Shown here piece after piece: positions 1-8,914 of a DNA stretch of 64,000 nt. Position 1 is the stretch's first letter, and each line of letters starts with the position of its first letter. A program made the position numbers and the translations under genes. The notes below the pieces were generated by a model that saw nothing but the letters and a program-made list of their open reading frames with translations, made no database searches and was not told the DNA's origin. Source of the stretch: Lachnospiraceae bacterium (GTDB lineage: Bacteria > Bacillota > Clostridia > Lachnospirales > Lachnospiraceae). The stretch spans positions 1 to 64,000 of the forward strand of contig JAEETA010000010.1 of NCBI GenBank assembly GCA_016286555.1. Reading direction: 5' to 3'.

Positions 1-537
1 GATGCATTCGGTGTTCTGCCTCCTGTCTCCATTCTGACTCCCGAGCAGACCCAGTACTACTTCCTGAGCGGATTTACCGCAAAGCTGGCAGGTACCGAGA
101 GAGGCATCACCGAGCCCACTCCTACCTTCTCCGCTTGCTTCGGCCAGGCATTCCTGGAGCTGCATCCTACCAAGTATGCAGAGGAGCTGGTAAAGAAGAT
201 GCAGAAGTCCGGCGCTAAGGCTTATCTGGTGAACACCGGATGGAACGGCACCGGCAAGAGAATCACCATCAAGGATACCAGAGGCATCATCGATGCAATC
301 CTGAACGGCGATATCAAGAACGCTCCTACCAAGACCATTCCTTACTTCAACTTCGAGGTTCCTACCGAGCTGCCCGGCGTTGACACCGGCATCCTGGATC
401 CCAGAGACACCTACGCTGATCCTTCTCAGTGGGAGGAGAAGGCAAAGGATCTGGCAGGCAGATTCCAGAAGAACTTCGTGAAGTACACCGGCAACGACGC
501 AGGCAAGGCTCTGGTTGCTGCAGGTCCTCAGTTGTAA
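1..537 (+). CDS. pckA: Phosphoenolpyruvate carboxykinase (ATP), C-terminal part
   Basis: The frame is open from base 1 and ends at TAA 535-537, so only the last 178 residues are present and the 5' end lies outside the window. The fragment matches the C-terminal domain of ATP-type PEP carboxykinase, with [17 protein letters not shown], the [17 protein letters not shown] segment and [12 protein letters not shown]. The enzyme interconverts oxaloacetate plus ATP with PEP plus CO2 and ADP in the cytosol. In anaerobes it often runs in the carboxylating, ATP-yielding direction. That would supply oxaloacetate to C4 metabolism and fits the sodium-pump decarboxylase operon at 19113-24447. A strong terminator follows. 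The family assignment is secure; the physiological direction is inference. Confidence 0.96.
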   Translation, partial: DAFGVLPPVSILTPEQTQYYFLSGFTAKLAGTERGITEPTPTFSACFGQAFLELHPTKYAEELVKKMQKSGAKAYLVNTGWNGTGKRITIKDTRGIIDAILNGDIKNAPTKTIPYFNFEVPTELPGVDTGILDPRDTYADPSQWEEKAKDLAGRFQKNFVKYTGNDAGKALVAAGPQL

Positions 538-576
538 TGTTCGGATTTCATAAAGAAATGGAACGTCACTGAAGAT

Positions 577-612
577 AAAAAATCCCCGGGGATTTCTCCC
601 CGGGGAATTTTT
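577..612 (+). terminator. Rho-independent terminator of pckA
   Basis: A perfect 10-bp GC stem (TCCCCGGGGA, 583-592 paired with 597-606) with a TTTC loop is followed by ATTTTT. It lies 40 bases after the pckA stop. An A-run on the 5' side gives partial function in the other direction too. Confidence 0.9.
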
Positions 613-634
613 ATCGCTTCCTCTCCCATGCCGC

Positions 635-669
635 AAAAAAAAGAACCTTGCATTTGCTGCAAGGTTCTT
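635..669 (-). terminator. Rho-independent terminator of thrC-pepP
   Basis: Read on the minus strand, a 12-bp stem (AAGAACCTTGCA, 641-652 with 658-669) with a 5-base loop runs into eight T residues (A-run at 635-642). It begins 10 bases past the pepP stop. Confidence 0.92.
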
Positions 670-678
670 TTGCTGTGC

Positions 679-2496
679 TCAGATCGCTCTGGTCGCGTCC
701 GCGAGCCATGCGTTCTCTTCTGCCGTCAGATACGGCTGCAAGGTCTCGCGCACGGTTGCATGATACGCATTCAGCCATGCTTTCTCGGGGGGCGTCAGCA
801 TTTCGGGAAGGATCGCATCCAGGTCGAAGGGAGCCATGGTAAGTGTCTCGAACTTCATAAACTTCCCCATTTCTGTCTCAGGTCCGTTTAAGGTGACCAC
901 CAGGTTCTCCAGGCGGATACCGAACTGTCCCGCAAGGTACACACCGGGCTCGTTGGAGGTGATCATGCCGTGCTCTAAGGGCGCGCCCAGCTTTCTTCCT
1001 GCCTCCAGCAGGCGAATGCCCTGAGGGCCTTCATGAACGTTCAGCAGGTATCCTACGCCGTGGCCGGTGCCGTGATTGTAATCATAGCCCAGCTCCCACA
1101 GGGGACCTCTTGCCAGTACGTCAAGGTTCACACCGGTAATGCCCTTCTTAAAGACAGCGCTTGCCAGGCGGATATGGCCCCGCAGCACTGCGGTATAAAG
1201 CTGTTTCATCAGGTCGGTTCCCTGTCCCAGCAACACGGTTCTGGTCACATCCGTGGTGCCTTCCAGGTACTGTCCGCCGGTATCCATCAGGAGGAAGGTA
1301 TTGTCCTCGATGGGGATGTCCGTGGCTTCCGTAGGCTCATAATGGATGATGGCGCCGTGAGCGCCGGTAGCGATGATGGGGGCAAAGCTCTGGCCCAGGA
1401 AATGCTCCTGTGCCTCACGAAGCTTTAAGAGACGGTCACTAACCTGCAGCTCCGTGATTTTGCCTTCCTTCAGCTCCGCAGAGCCGTTTAACTGCGTCTT
1501 CAGATAACAAATAAGCTTCGTCAGTGCGGCGCCATCCTTGATGTGGGCCAGGCGCTCGTTGTCGATCTCCCGCTCCGTCTTGCATGCCTTAAAGAGGGTC
1601 TCCGGACTCAGGTCCTCCACCACCTTGGCATCCACGGGGATCCGCTGGAACAGTGCCTTGTTCACCTTCGCCTTGGTCAGCAGCACTGTCTTCCCGGAAA
1701 GGAGTCCGGAAAGCTCACTGTAAATATCATTGTAAGGGCGAACCTCTACGCCGTCCGCTTTGAGATTTCCCTTGATCTCATCGGAGAGAATGGCAGGGTT
1801 CACATAGAGGATGGCTTTTCCGGTGAGCACCAGCAGATAGCTCAGGAACACAGGATTGTAATCCACGTCATTGCCGCGGAGCTGCAATACCCAGGCGATA
1901 TCATCCAGGGATGCGGTGAGGTGGGCATTACAGCCCTTTTCCTGCATCTGTTTCCGGACTCGATCAAGCTTTGCCTTCCTGCTCTCTCCCGTCACCTCCG
2001 CAGAAAGCTCCCAGACGGGCTCTGCGCTCATGGCAGGTCTGTCCGGCCAAAGTTCCGCAGGCAGATCCTTATCCGTCACAAAACGCACGTGAAGCCCCTT
2101 ACAGGCCTTCTCAATGGCTTCTGCGGTGGCGTTGCTGACTGTACGGCCGTCAAATCCCAGAACGCCTTCCTGCGGAAGGGTCTGTGCCAGATACTCGGGA
2201 ATGGTGGGGACACCGGGCTCCCGCATTTTCATCAGGCGGATTCCGGTGCCGGAAAGCTGATCCTCCGCCTGGAGGAAGTAGCGACCGTCGGTCCAGAGTA
2301 GTGCTTCCCTGGCGGTGACCACCAGTTCTCCAGCGGAGCCGTCGAAGCCTGATAAAAACTCCCGCTCCTTGAAATAATCACCCACATATTCGGAGGCGTG
2401 ATAGTCATCGGTCACCACAAAGTAGGCGTCCATGCCCTCACGCTCCATCAGTTTTCTCAGCTGCGCGATCCGCAGCGCAAATACATCTTTTCCCAT
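679..2496 (-). CDS. pepP: Xaa-Pro aminopeptidase, M24B family
   Basis: A 605-residue protein of the long three-domain aminopeptidase P type: two creatinase-like N-terminal domains (about 1-310), the pita-bread M24 catalytic domain (about 320-540) and a short C-terminal extension. The dinuclear metal site is visible as LLMDTGGQYLEGTTDVTRT (two Asp), HGTGHGVG (His) and NEPGVYLAGQFGIRLEN (two Glu). The enzyme removes the N-terminal residue from peptides with proline in second position, so it serves peptide salvage in the cytosol. It has no signal peptide. It follows thrC with a 23-base gap and ends at a terminator, so the two are probably co-transcribed. Length and motifs are complete. Confidence 0.93.
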   Translation of the reverse strand: MGKDVFALRIAQLRKLMEREGMDAYFVVTDDYHASEYVGDYFKEREFLSGFDGSAGELVVTAREALLWTDGRYFLQAEDQLSGTGIRLMKMREPGVPTIPEYLAQTLPQEGVLGFDGRTVSNATAEAIEKACKGLHVRFVTDKDLPAELWPDRPAMSAEPVWELSAEVTGESRKAKLDRVRKQMQEKGCNAHLTASLDDIAWVLQLRGNDVDYNPVFLSYLLVLTGKAILYVNPAILSDEIKGNLKADGVEVRPYNDIYSELSGLLSGKTVLLTKAKVNKALFQRIPVDAKVVEDLSPETLFKACKTEREIDNERLAHIKDGAALTKLICYLKTQLNGSAELKEGKITELQVSDRLLKLREAQEHFLGQSFAPIIATGAHGAIIHYEPTEATDIPIEDNTFLLMDTGGQYLEGTTDVTRTVLLGQGTDLMKQLYTAVLRGHIRLASAVFKKGITGVNLDVLARGPLWELGYDYNHGTGHGVGYLLNVHEGPQGIRLLEAGRKLGAPLEHGMITSNEPGVYLAGQFGIRLENLVVTLNGPETEMGKFMKFETLTMAPFDLDAILPEMLTPPEKAWLNAYHATVRETLQPYLTAEENAWLADATRAI

Positions 2497-2519
2497 CTTA
2501 TGACAATCCTGTCAGAACC

Positions 2520-4007
2520 TTAGATTCCCAGGAATCCTTTCACTACAGACTTCATCTCCTCTTTCTCGCACACATGGTCATGGAGAACGGGAGCGGTACG
2601 GATCTCTTCGATAGCCTTGGGCACCTTCACGTTACCGATACGGGAAAGCTCATCGATGAGATCGAAGTCATTCATGGCATCGTATTTTGCATCAATAGCC
2701 TTCATGACGCTGCGGGCGAACTTGAAGGGGCTTGCAGTTGATGCGATAACGGTGGATCTACGGTCACCGGTCTTCCGGAAGTATTTTTCGTAAGCTGCGG
2801 AAGCCACTGCGGTATGAGTATCGATGACATAGCCGCAGGCCTCATAGATCCGGCGGATTTCATCCGCGGTCTCCTGTTCGTCTGCGTAGAATCCGCAGAA
2901 GCCTGCCAGCTGATCTCTCTCCTCGGAAGTGATCTCGTACTTGCCCTGAGAGGACAGTGCCTTCATCAGGTCCGCAGTGCGGGCTGCATCATTTCCGGTA
3001 ACGCGATAGATGAGGCGCTCCAGGTTGCTGGAGATCAGGATGTCCATGGAAGGGCTGGAGGTCAGGATGAATTCTCTGTTGCGGTCATAGACGCCGCTTC
3101 CCAGGAAATCGTACAGAACCTTGTTGGAGTTGGATGCGCAGACCAGAGTAGCAATAGGCAGGCCCATGGTCTTTGCATAAAAAGCTGCCAGGATGTTGCC
3201 GAAATTACCGGTGGGCACCACCACATTGATGAGCTCGCCTTCTTTGATTTTCTCTTCCTTCAGCAGCTTGCAGTAAGCGTAGACATAGTACACGATCTGA
3301 GGCACCAGACGGCCGATGTTGATAGAGTTTGCGGAGGAGAAGCAGAAGCCTTTCTCCGCCATCTCAGCAGCCAGCTCCTTATCGGAGAAAAGCTGCTTCA
3401 CGCCGGTCTGTGCGTCGTCGAAATTGCCGTGGATACCCACAACGAAGGTATTGGCACCCTTCTGAGTTACCATCTGACGCTCCTGGATGGGGCTGACACC
3501 GTTCTTGGGGTAAAAGACCACGATCCGGGTACCCTCAACATCAGCAAAGCCTGCCAGAGCCGCTTTTCCGGTATCGCCGCTGGTGGCGGTGAGGATGACG
3601 ATCTCCTTGTCCTCATGATTCTTCTTAGCTGCAGTGGTCATGAGATGAGGCAGGATGGACAGGGCCATATCCTTAAATGCAATGGTGGCACCGTGGAAAA
3701 GCTCCAGGTAGTACGCACCTTCTGCGGAAACCAGGGGAGCGATCTCCTCGGTATCGAATTTGGAATCATAAGCCTTGTTAATGCAATTCTGCAGTTCCTC
3801 TTTGGTAAAGTCCGTGAGGAAGAGCTGCATTACTTCCAGGGCCACCTCCTGATAGCTCATCTGAGCCAGCTGGGAAAGAGGGGTGGTCAGGGAAGGAATA
3901 TGATCGGGAACATAGAGACCGCCGTCCTCCGCAAGGCCTCGTAAAATCGCCTGGGATGCGGTTACGCAATCGCCGGCGCCTCTGGTGCTGCTGTACTTGA
4001 CTTCCAT
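2520..4007 (-). CDS. thrC: Threonine synthase
   Basis: A 495-residue PLP enzyme that converts O-phosphohomoserine to threonine. Diagnostic features are the N-terminal YSSTRG segment, the PLP-lysine region TIAFKDMALSILPHL, the TSGDTGKAALAGF phosphate loop and VVPTGNFGNILAA. It is the long clostridial/E. coli-like class. Two in-frame ATGs lie six bases apart. AAAGGAA (4014-4020) directly abuts the first (4013) but is six bases from the second (4007), so the second was chosen. It is the first gene of a thrC-pepP unit and is divergent from the AP2/HNH-like gene. Confidence 0.95.
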   Translation of the reverse strand: MEVKYSSTRGAGDCVTASQAILRGLAEDGGLYVPDHIPSLTTPLSQLAQMSYQEVALEVMQLFLTDFTKEELQNCINKAYDSKFDTEEIAPLVSAEGAYYLELFHGATIAFKDMALSILPHLMTTAAKKNHEDKEIVILTATSGDTGKAALAGFADVEGTRIVVFYPKNGVSPIQERQMVTQKGANTFVVGIHGNFDDAQTGVKQLFSDKELAAEMAEKGFCFSSANSINIGRLVPQIVYYVYAYCKLLKEEKIKEGELINVVVPTGNFGNILAAFYAKTMGLPIATLVCASNSNKVLYDFLGSGVYDRNREFILTSSPSMDILISSNLERLIYRVTGNDAARTADLMKALSSQGKYEITSEERDQLAGFCGFYADEQETADEIRRIYEACGYVIDTHTAVASAAYEKYFRKTGDRRSTVIASTASPFKFARSVMKAIDAKYDAMNDFDLIDELSRIGNVKVPKAIEEIRTAPVLHDHVCEKEEMKSVVKGFLGI

Positions 4008-4109
4008 ATGCATTTCCTTTCTGAAAATAAATGATCACTCCTATTTTACACTGAATTTCGAAATAGAAAAGCCATTTTTTTTACTGCTTTCCTGTGTTAA
4101 AGTGGATTT

Positions 4110-4931
4110 ATGAAAAACTCTTCCGAAAAAGTCGGCGCTCCTCTCCCCGAGGGCGTCTACCGGGCAGTGAAAAAAGATGGGACGGAATACTACAGATCCT
4201 CCCTGACATACAAAGGAAAGCACATCTCCCTGGGAAGCTTTTCCACGGCGAAGGAAGCCCACAAGGCCTATCTCCAGGGGAAATATCTGCTCTCCTCCGA
4301 TCTGGGCCCCGAGGACTATACCTCCCACGGAAAAAAAGCGGACGGTCCCCTTTTCTTCGACAAATGGGTGATCCTGGTAAACTTCCGGGACAGTGGGCTG
4401 TATTTTAAGACCCCCATTGTCCTGGGCCAGCGGATCTTCACCTATCACCTGAGCCCCAGTGATGTGCTGACCTTTGATTTTGAGGACCTCTTCTACTACT
4501 CCCAGCACACCATCATGCGCAGGGGCGGGCATCTCTTTGTGGCGGACTACGGCTCCCAGATCTCCGTTCCCACCAGACACGGCATCAAGCCCTACGCTGT
4601 GGAGGGGGTGGATTATAGATTCGTGAACGGGGATCCACTGGACTATCGCAGAGAAAATCTGGAGATTCTGAACGTCTACCATGGGGTCCGTGTCGTGGAA
4701 AACGGATACATGGCCAGGATCCATGTGAACGGCTATCTGCAGATCGGTATCTACCCTTCCGCGCTGGAGGCTGCCATCGCCTATAACAAGGCAGTGGACA
4801 TCCTGCAGAAAAACGGCATCGAAAAAGAGTACCTGCAGAATTTCCTTGATATCTCTCCCCGCGTGTACGCAGATATTTATGCGTCCCTTCCTGTGTCTGA
4901 GAAAGTAGAGAAAACCTTCGGGCCGATCTAG
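4110..4931 (+). CDS. AP2-like DNA-binding protein with degenerate HNH segment
   Basis: A 273-residue soluble protein. Two AP2-type modules flank the middle: residues 15-62 (GVYRAVKKDG, ISLGSFSTAKEAHKAY) and 193-233 (VRVVENGYMARIHVNGYL, IGIYPSALEAAIAYNKA). Between them, residues 154-188 read like the second half of an HNH homing-endonuclease motif (VDYRFVNGDPLDYRRENL). The usual VDH histidine is tyrosine at position 169, while the later Asp and Asn are kept. The likely role is DNA binding without cleavage, but this is inference; the target is unknown. A TAAAGT -10-like hexamer (4098-4103) sits so close to the ATG that the mRNA may be nearly leaderless, and no good ribosome-binding site is seen. 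A terminator follows. Confidence 0.7.
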   Translation: MKNSSEKVGAPLPEGVYRAVKKDGTEYYRSSLTYKGKHISLGSFSTAKEAHKAYLQGKYLLSSDLGPEDYTSHGKKADGPLFFDKWVILVNFRDSGLYFKTPIVLGQRIFTYHLSPSDVLTFDFEDLFYYSQHTIMRRGGHLFVADYGSQISVPTRHGIKPYAVEGVDYRFVNGDPLDYRRENLEILNVYHGVRVVENGYMARIHVNGYLQIGIYPSALEAAIAYNKAVDILQKNGIEKEYLQNFLDISPRVYADIYASLPVSEKVEKTFGPI

Positions 4932-5002
4932 TTCCATCCCATCCGTTCCTCTTCGCATATCAGGGGAGCATCCAACAGCATATGGCAGCCGGATATATGC
5001 TC

Positions 5003-5034
5003 AAAGAGCATCCCTACTCGGGATGCTCTTTCTC
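5003..5034 (+). terminator. Terminator after the AP2/HNH-like gene
   Basis: A 12-bp perfect stem (AAAGAGCATCCC, 5003-5014, with 5020-5031) and 5-base loop are followed by a pyrimidine-rich TCTCTTTACTTC tract on the plus strand. Because it lies between convergent genes it may also help the minus strand, although no T-run follows there. Confidence 0.75.
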
Positions 5035-5062
5035 TTTACTTCTTTGATTCTATCTTTGCTTC

Positions 5063-6142
5063 CTACTTCGCCGTATAATCCACGAAGCAGATATCCATGC
5101 TCACATACCCGGTAACACCGGAAACCTTGCCGGAAAGCTTGTATTGCCACATGGAGTACTGATACGGGTAATCCGGCAGGTCCTGATTCTGGCAGAGCCA
5201 GATATCGTAGTCCGTCAGCTTGGAAAGGTCGATCTCCTTGATGAGCCATTCCTTGTTGCCCTTGATCATGGCAGTGTAACCGCCCTTTGCAATGGTGTCC
5301 AGGAAGGCTTTGGTAACCTCTGTTTTTTCCGCTCTGGTGAGGCCTTCGATCCGGGCGGTGTCATTGTCCACATAACCCATGTCGATGGCGATGGGATAGG
5401 TGATGGTGGCTTCGCCGATGTTGGAAAGGATGAGGGATGCCTCCTGCTCCGCCTCCTCTGCCGTCAGGGCCTGGGAGGTAAAGTAAAGTCCGATGAGGAG
5501 TCCCGCCTTGGATGCTCTGTCCAGATTGTCCAGAAACATCTCGTCCAGTGAAAGCTGACCCGTGGTATAGCCACGCACCCCCGCTCTGATCATAACAAAG
5601 TCGATGCCCGCTTTTTTCACCGCCTGAAAATCAATGTAGTCCTGATACTTGGAAACATCGATCCCCAGGGTGGAAGCCTTGCGACCGTCAATGTAGTACT
5701 CCATCAGATCGCCCTGAGCCACCAGATTGGTGTAATCGTAGTTGTTCTCCGGAAGATACCGGTTGATGGTCACCCATTCTTCACTGCCGTCGGGGAGCAC
5801 CACCAGGGTATGCTTGCCGTCGGTGGAAGGATCCGGTGCTTCCCCGCCTAAGGGATCCTCCTTCACCTCCTCGATGGGAACCGTATCCGGCGTCTTTTCG
5901 TCGGGATAAAGGTTCCAGAAGTCCAGGTCATTAGGATGACCGGTACCGTAAGTGATCTCCGGCTGCTCCTCTCCCGTCGCCGCTGTGGTATCCGCCTGAG
6001 CCGTTTGCACGGTCTGCGGTTTTTTGTTCATCCCCAGCACGATAGCAAGGATGATGACAAATACCACGCCGGCAGAAACAATGGCAGTCAGGATATGGGG
6101 CGAAATCTTTAATTTGTCGTCATCCATTCCGGGCAGTTTCAA
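5063..6142 (-). CDS. Membrane-anchored GH25-like lysozyme domain protein, catalytic Glu missing
   Basis: A 359-residue protein with one N-terminal membrane helix (about 16-37), a Thr/Pro/Glu-rich linker and a GH25 (Chalaropsis-type lysozyme) domain from about residue 157: TLGIDVSKYQDYIDF, VMIRAGVRGY, then YPIAIDMGYV. In GH25 the second strand normally carries Asp-x-Glu with the catalytic glutamate; here it is Asp254-Met-Gly256. Asp162 is kept. It may bind or remodel peptidoglycan weakly, or be inactive. The start is TTG, chosen because AAGGAG lies 8 bases upstream. It begins 27 bases after rnfB and is probably the last gene of the rnf transcript. Confidence 0.85.
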   Translation of the reverse strand: MKLPGMDDDKLKISPHILTAIVSAGVVFVIILAIVLGMNKKPQTVQTAQADTTAATGEEQPEITYGTGHPNDLDFWNLYPDEKTPDTVPIEEVKEDPLGGEAPDPSTDGKHTLVVLPDGSEEWVTINRYLPENNYDYTNLVAQGDLMEYYIDGRKASTLGIDVSKYQDYIDFQAVKKAGIDFVMIRAGVRGYTTGQLSLDEMFLDNLDRASKAGLLIGLYFTSQALTAEEAEQEASLILSNIGEATITYPIAIDMGYVDNDTARIEGLTRAEKTEVTKAFLDTIAKGGYTAMIKGNKEWLIKEIDLSKLTDYDIWLCQNQDLPDYPYQYSMWQYKLSGKVSGVTGYVSMDICFVDYTAK

Positions 6143-6169
6143 ATCAGATACTCCTTCCGGTCAGGTCCG

Positions 6170-6961
6170 TTACAGAATGGCCTTCTTGGGACATTTTGCG
6201 ACGCAGACGCCGCAGCCGGTGCACTTTTCCTGATCAATGATGGCATGGAAATTCTCCACCGTAATGGCACCGAATTCACAGTTCTTCACACAGATGCCGC
6301 AGCCGATGCAGCCCACAGAGCAGGCCTTCATGGTATCGGGACCCTTATCGATGGAGCTGCAGGCCACCATGTGCTTTGCTTCGTAAGGGATCAGGCTGAT
6401 GAGGTGCTTGGGACATGCAGCCACACACTTGCCGCAGGCCTTGCAGGCCTCCTTGTCCACCACGGCAATGCCGTTCACCACGTGGATGGCATCGAAGGGA
6501 CATGCCTTCACACAGGAGCCGAAGCCGCAGCAGCCGCTTCTGCATCCCTTGGGACCGCCGCCGGGAACGAATGCCATAACGGAGCAATCCTCCACACCGG
6601 TGTATTCATAATTTTTGACAGCCTTGTCACAATCTCCGGCGCAGGCCACGAAAGCCACCATACGGGTACTCTCTCCCGCATCCACGCCCATGATCTCACC
6701 GATCTTCTTGCCCACGGGCTCACCGCCCACGGGACAACCGTTCACCGGTGCTTCGCCCTTGACGATGGCAGCTGCCAATCCGGAACAGCCGGGATAGCCG
6801 CAGCCGCCGCAGTTGTTGCCGGGCAGCGCCGCCAGTACTTCTTCTTCTCTGGGATCCGTCTCCACCTTAAAGCGGATACCTGCGATCCCCAGAAACAGTC
6901 CTACAAAGATACCTACTGCCGCCACGATCCCCGCAGCGACCAGGATTCCTGTTACGCTCAT
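6170..6961 (-). CDS. rnfB: Rnf electron transport complex subunit B
   Basis: A 263-residue iron-sulfur subunit of the ferredoxin:NAD+ oxidoreductase. It has an N-terminal membrane helix (about 5-28), a four-Cys cluster domain (CGGCGYPGCSG...NGCPVGG), then four ferredoxin-type CxxCxxC-x3-C repeats (CCGFGSCVKACP, CKACGKCVAACP, CIGCGICVKNCE, CTGCGVCVAKCP). RnfB is the entry point for electrons from reduced ferredoxin on the cytoplasmic face. It is the last rnf gene in the order C-D-G-E-A-B typical of clostridial operons. Confidence 0.97.
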   Translation of the reverse strand: MSVTGILVAAGIVAAVGIFVGLFLGIAGIRFKVETDPREEEVLAALPGNNCGGCGYPGCSGLAAAIVKGEAPVNGCPVGGEPVGKKIGEIMGVDAGESTRMVAFVACAGDCDKAVKNYEYTGVEDCSVMAFVPGGGPKGCRSGCCGFGSCVKACPFDAIHVVNGIAVVDKEACKACGKCVAACPKHLISLIPYEAKHMVACSSIDKGPDTMKACSVGCIGCGICVKNCEFGAITVENFHAIIDQEKCTGCGVCVAKCPKKAIL

Positions 6962-6991
6962 AGATTTTTCAATCCTCCACGATGATCGTTT

Positions 6992-7570
6992 TTAGAACAG
7001 TCCGGAAAATCCGCAAAAAGCGATGGCCATCAAACCTGCGGTCAGGAGCACTGCGGGCTGTCCTTTGATAGGTCCGGGAAAATCGTTGTATTCCATCCGC
7101 TCACGGAGTCCCGCAAGAATGACGATGGCAATGGTAAATCCGACTGCGGTACCGAAACCGTTGACGATACCGGTGCCGATGCCGTACTCCTTCTGCACGT
7201 TGGTCAGGGCTACGCCCAGCACGGCACAGTTGGTAGTGATCAGGGGCAGGTACACGCCCAGGGCCTGATACAGAGCCGGCATTGCTTTCCGCAGGAACAT
7301 CTCAACAAACTGCACCAGCGCTGCGATCACCAGGATAAAGACGATGGTCTGCAGGTATTCCAGATGCAGGGGTGTCAGGATGAATTTGTAGACCACGCCC
7401 GCAACGGCGCTGGCCAGGGTGATGACAAAGATCACCGCCGCGCCCATGCCGGAAGCGGTCTTGATCTTCTTAGAGACACCCAGGAAGGGGCACAGACCCA
7501 GGAACTGACTCAGGACCACGTTGGAAACCAGAGAGGATCCGATGAGGAGCATTAATAATTCTTTGATCAT
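6992..7570 (-). CDS. rnfA: Rnf electron transport complex subunit A
   Basis: A 192-residue integral membrane protein with six predicted hydrophobic segments and the family signature VLSQFLGLCPFLGVSKK near the N-terminus. A second conserved half is TNCAVLGVALTN; the paired cysteines are the ligands of the membrane-embedded iron-sulfur site shared with RnfE. Its ATG overlaps the rnfE stop by 4 bases, indicating translational coupling. Confidence 0.97.
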   Translation of the reverse strand: MIKELLMLLIGSSLVSNVVLSQFLGLCPFLGVSKKIKTASGMGAAVIFVITLASAVAGVVYKFILTPLHLEYLQTIVFILVIAALVQFVEMFLRKAMPALYQALGVYLPLITTNCAVLGVALTNVQKEYGIGTGIVNGFGTAVGFTIAIVILAGLRERMEYNDFPGPIKGQPAVLLTAGLMAIAFCGFSGLF

Positions 7571-8289
7571 TCCCGGCCTCCTTTCTCAGCTTCTGCAGGT
7601 ACGAAGTCAGCCTTGCGGGAGCCGCAGGCCAAATCGCAGCTTGCACACTCGCTGCCGCAGCCGTTGCCGAACTTGGATACGTCCTTGCCCTTGGCTGCCA
7701 TTTTTTCCTTTACCACATTCATCACTGCCGTCAGGGCTGCCACCACGAAGAAGGCGCCGGGAGCCATGATGAAGATATTGATGGGTACGAAGGAGGCGGG
7801 CATTACGCGGGCGCCGAAGAGTTCTCCCGCTCCAAGCAGCTCACGGAGCATACCGATAAGGGTCAGGGCGATGGAGAAGCCCAGTCCCATACCGATGCCG
7901 TCAAAGAAGGACGGGATCGGAGGATTGTGGTAAGCGTAGCTCTCCGCACGGCCCAGGATGATACAGTTTACAACGATCAGGGGGATGTACACGCCCAGAG
8001 CGCTGTTCAATGAGGGCAGGTAAGCCTGCAACAAGAGTTGCACCATGGTCACGAAGGAAGCCACGATGACGATGAATGCAGGGATACGCACCCGATTGGG
8101 GATCACCTTCCGCAGCAGGGAGATGATCAGATTACTTAAGGTCAGGACCACAGTGGTGGTCAGTCCCATACCCAGTCCGTTGATGGCGGAAGTGGTGACC
8201 GCCAGAGTGGGACACATGCCCAGCGCCAGGACAAAGGTGGGATTTTCTTTCACGATGCCGTTAACCAGGCGTTCGCTGACTTTATTCAT
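7567..8289 (-). CDS. rnfE: Rnf electron transport complex subunit E
   Basis: A 240-residue membrane protein paralogous to RnfA, with NPTFVLALGMCPTLAVTTSA and VNCIILGRAESYA carrying the conserved cysteines. A Cys-rich tail (about CGSECASCDLACGSRK) near the C-terminus is an extension seen in some clostridial RnfE proteins. An in-frame GTG exists at 8298, but it lies inside the GGGAGGTG ribosome site. ATG 8289, 7 bases downstream, is preferred and overlaps the rnfG stop (ATGAATAA). Confidence 0.95.
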   Translation of the reverse strand: MNKVSERLVNGIVKENPTFVLALGMCPTLAVTTSAINGLGMGLTTTVVLTLSNLIISLLRKVIPNRVRIPAFIVIVASFVTMVQLLLQAYLPSLNSALGVYIPLIVVNCIILGRAESYAYHNPPIPSFFDGIGMGLGFSIALTLIGMLRELLGAGELFGARVMPASFVPINIFIMAPGAFFVVAALTAVMNVVKEKMAAKGKDVSKFGNGCGSECASCDLACGSRKADFVPAEAEKGGRE

Positions 8290-8914
8290 TGCCGGCACCT
8301 CCCTTCATTTCATCCAGTGCAAAGGAAAGGCCGCAATTGACGGCATTTACAAAAGCTTTGGTGGTGATGGTGGCGCCGCTGATGGCATCGATCTCATCCT
8401 CTGCGGCAGCGCCGGTCTTCGTGTAGGAAAACTTCGAAACGGATTTTTCATGGAACTGAGGCACCAGCACGGATTCCGCATTCATGCCCAGACCCGCAGT
8501 CTCGGAGATCTCCAGGATGGAAACATCCTGCAATGTGCCGTCCTGCGCAACCCCCAGATACAGCACGATATTGCCGCCGTAGCCCTGGGAGGAAGTAGAG
8601 CGAAGCACATAGCCCAGGAAATTCCCGGAGCCGTCCAATGCCTTATAAACCTCTCCGATGGTAACGCCGACGGATGCATACTCTGCAGCCTGAGCATCGG
8701 TAGGGGTAAGGCCCGTCAGTTCAAAGGAGTCTGCTGCGGGGAAGACGCTTCTGCAGGCATTCTGTACAGCCTGTGCTTCCTGCTGTGCTATTGGGTCTTT
8801 GGTCAGCTGATAGATAAAGCCCAGCATCAATCCTGCGATGAGGGTGATGGCAAAGAGGGTAAAGGCTTCCTTCAGCATGACGCGAATGTCATTTCCTTTC
8901 GTCATTTCATTCAT
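8282..8914 (-). CDS. rnfG: Rnf electron transport complex subunit G (FMN-binding)
   Basis: A 210-residue protein with one N-terminal membrane helix (about 17-36) and an extracytoplasmic FMN-binding domain. The covalent flavinylation motif is DAISGAT, with Thr182 as the expected phosphoester attachment site. It passes electrons between the RnfD flavin and the membrane iron-sulfur centre. Its ATG overlaps the rnfD TGA (ATGA) and is preceded by GGAGGG. Confidence 0.96.
   Translation of the reverse strand: MNEMTKGNDIRVMLKEAFTLFAITLIAGLMLGFIYQLTKDPIAQQEAQAVQNACRSVFPAADSFELTGLTPTDAQAAEYASVGVTIGEVYKALDGSGNFLGYVLRSTSSQGYGGNIVLYLGVAQDGTLQDVSILEISETAGLGMNAESVLVPQFHEKSVSKFSYTKTGAAAEDEIDAISGATITTKAFVNAVNCGLSFALDEMKGGAGNE

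Noticed and set aside
4041-4958. Minus-strand 305-codon open frame
   Set aside because: Antisense to the AP2/HNH-like gene, whose domains are recognisable. It has no ribosome site and extends through both its promoter and its stop.
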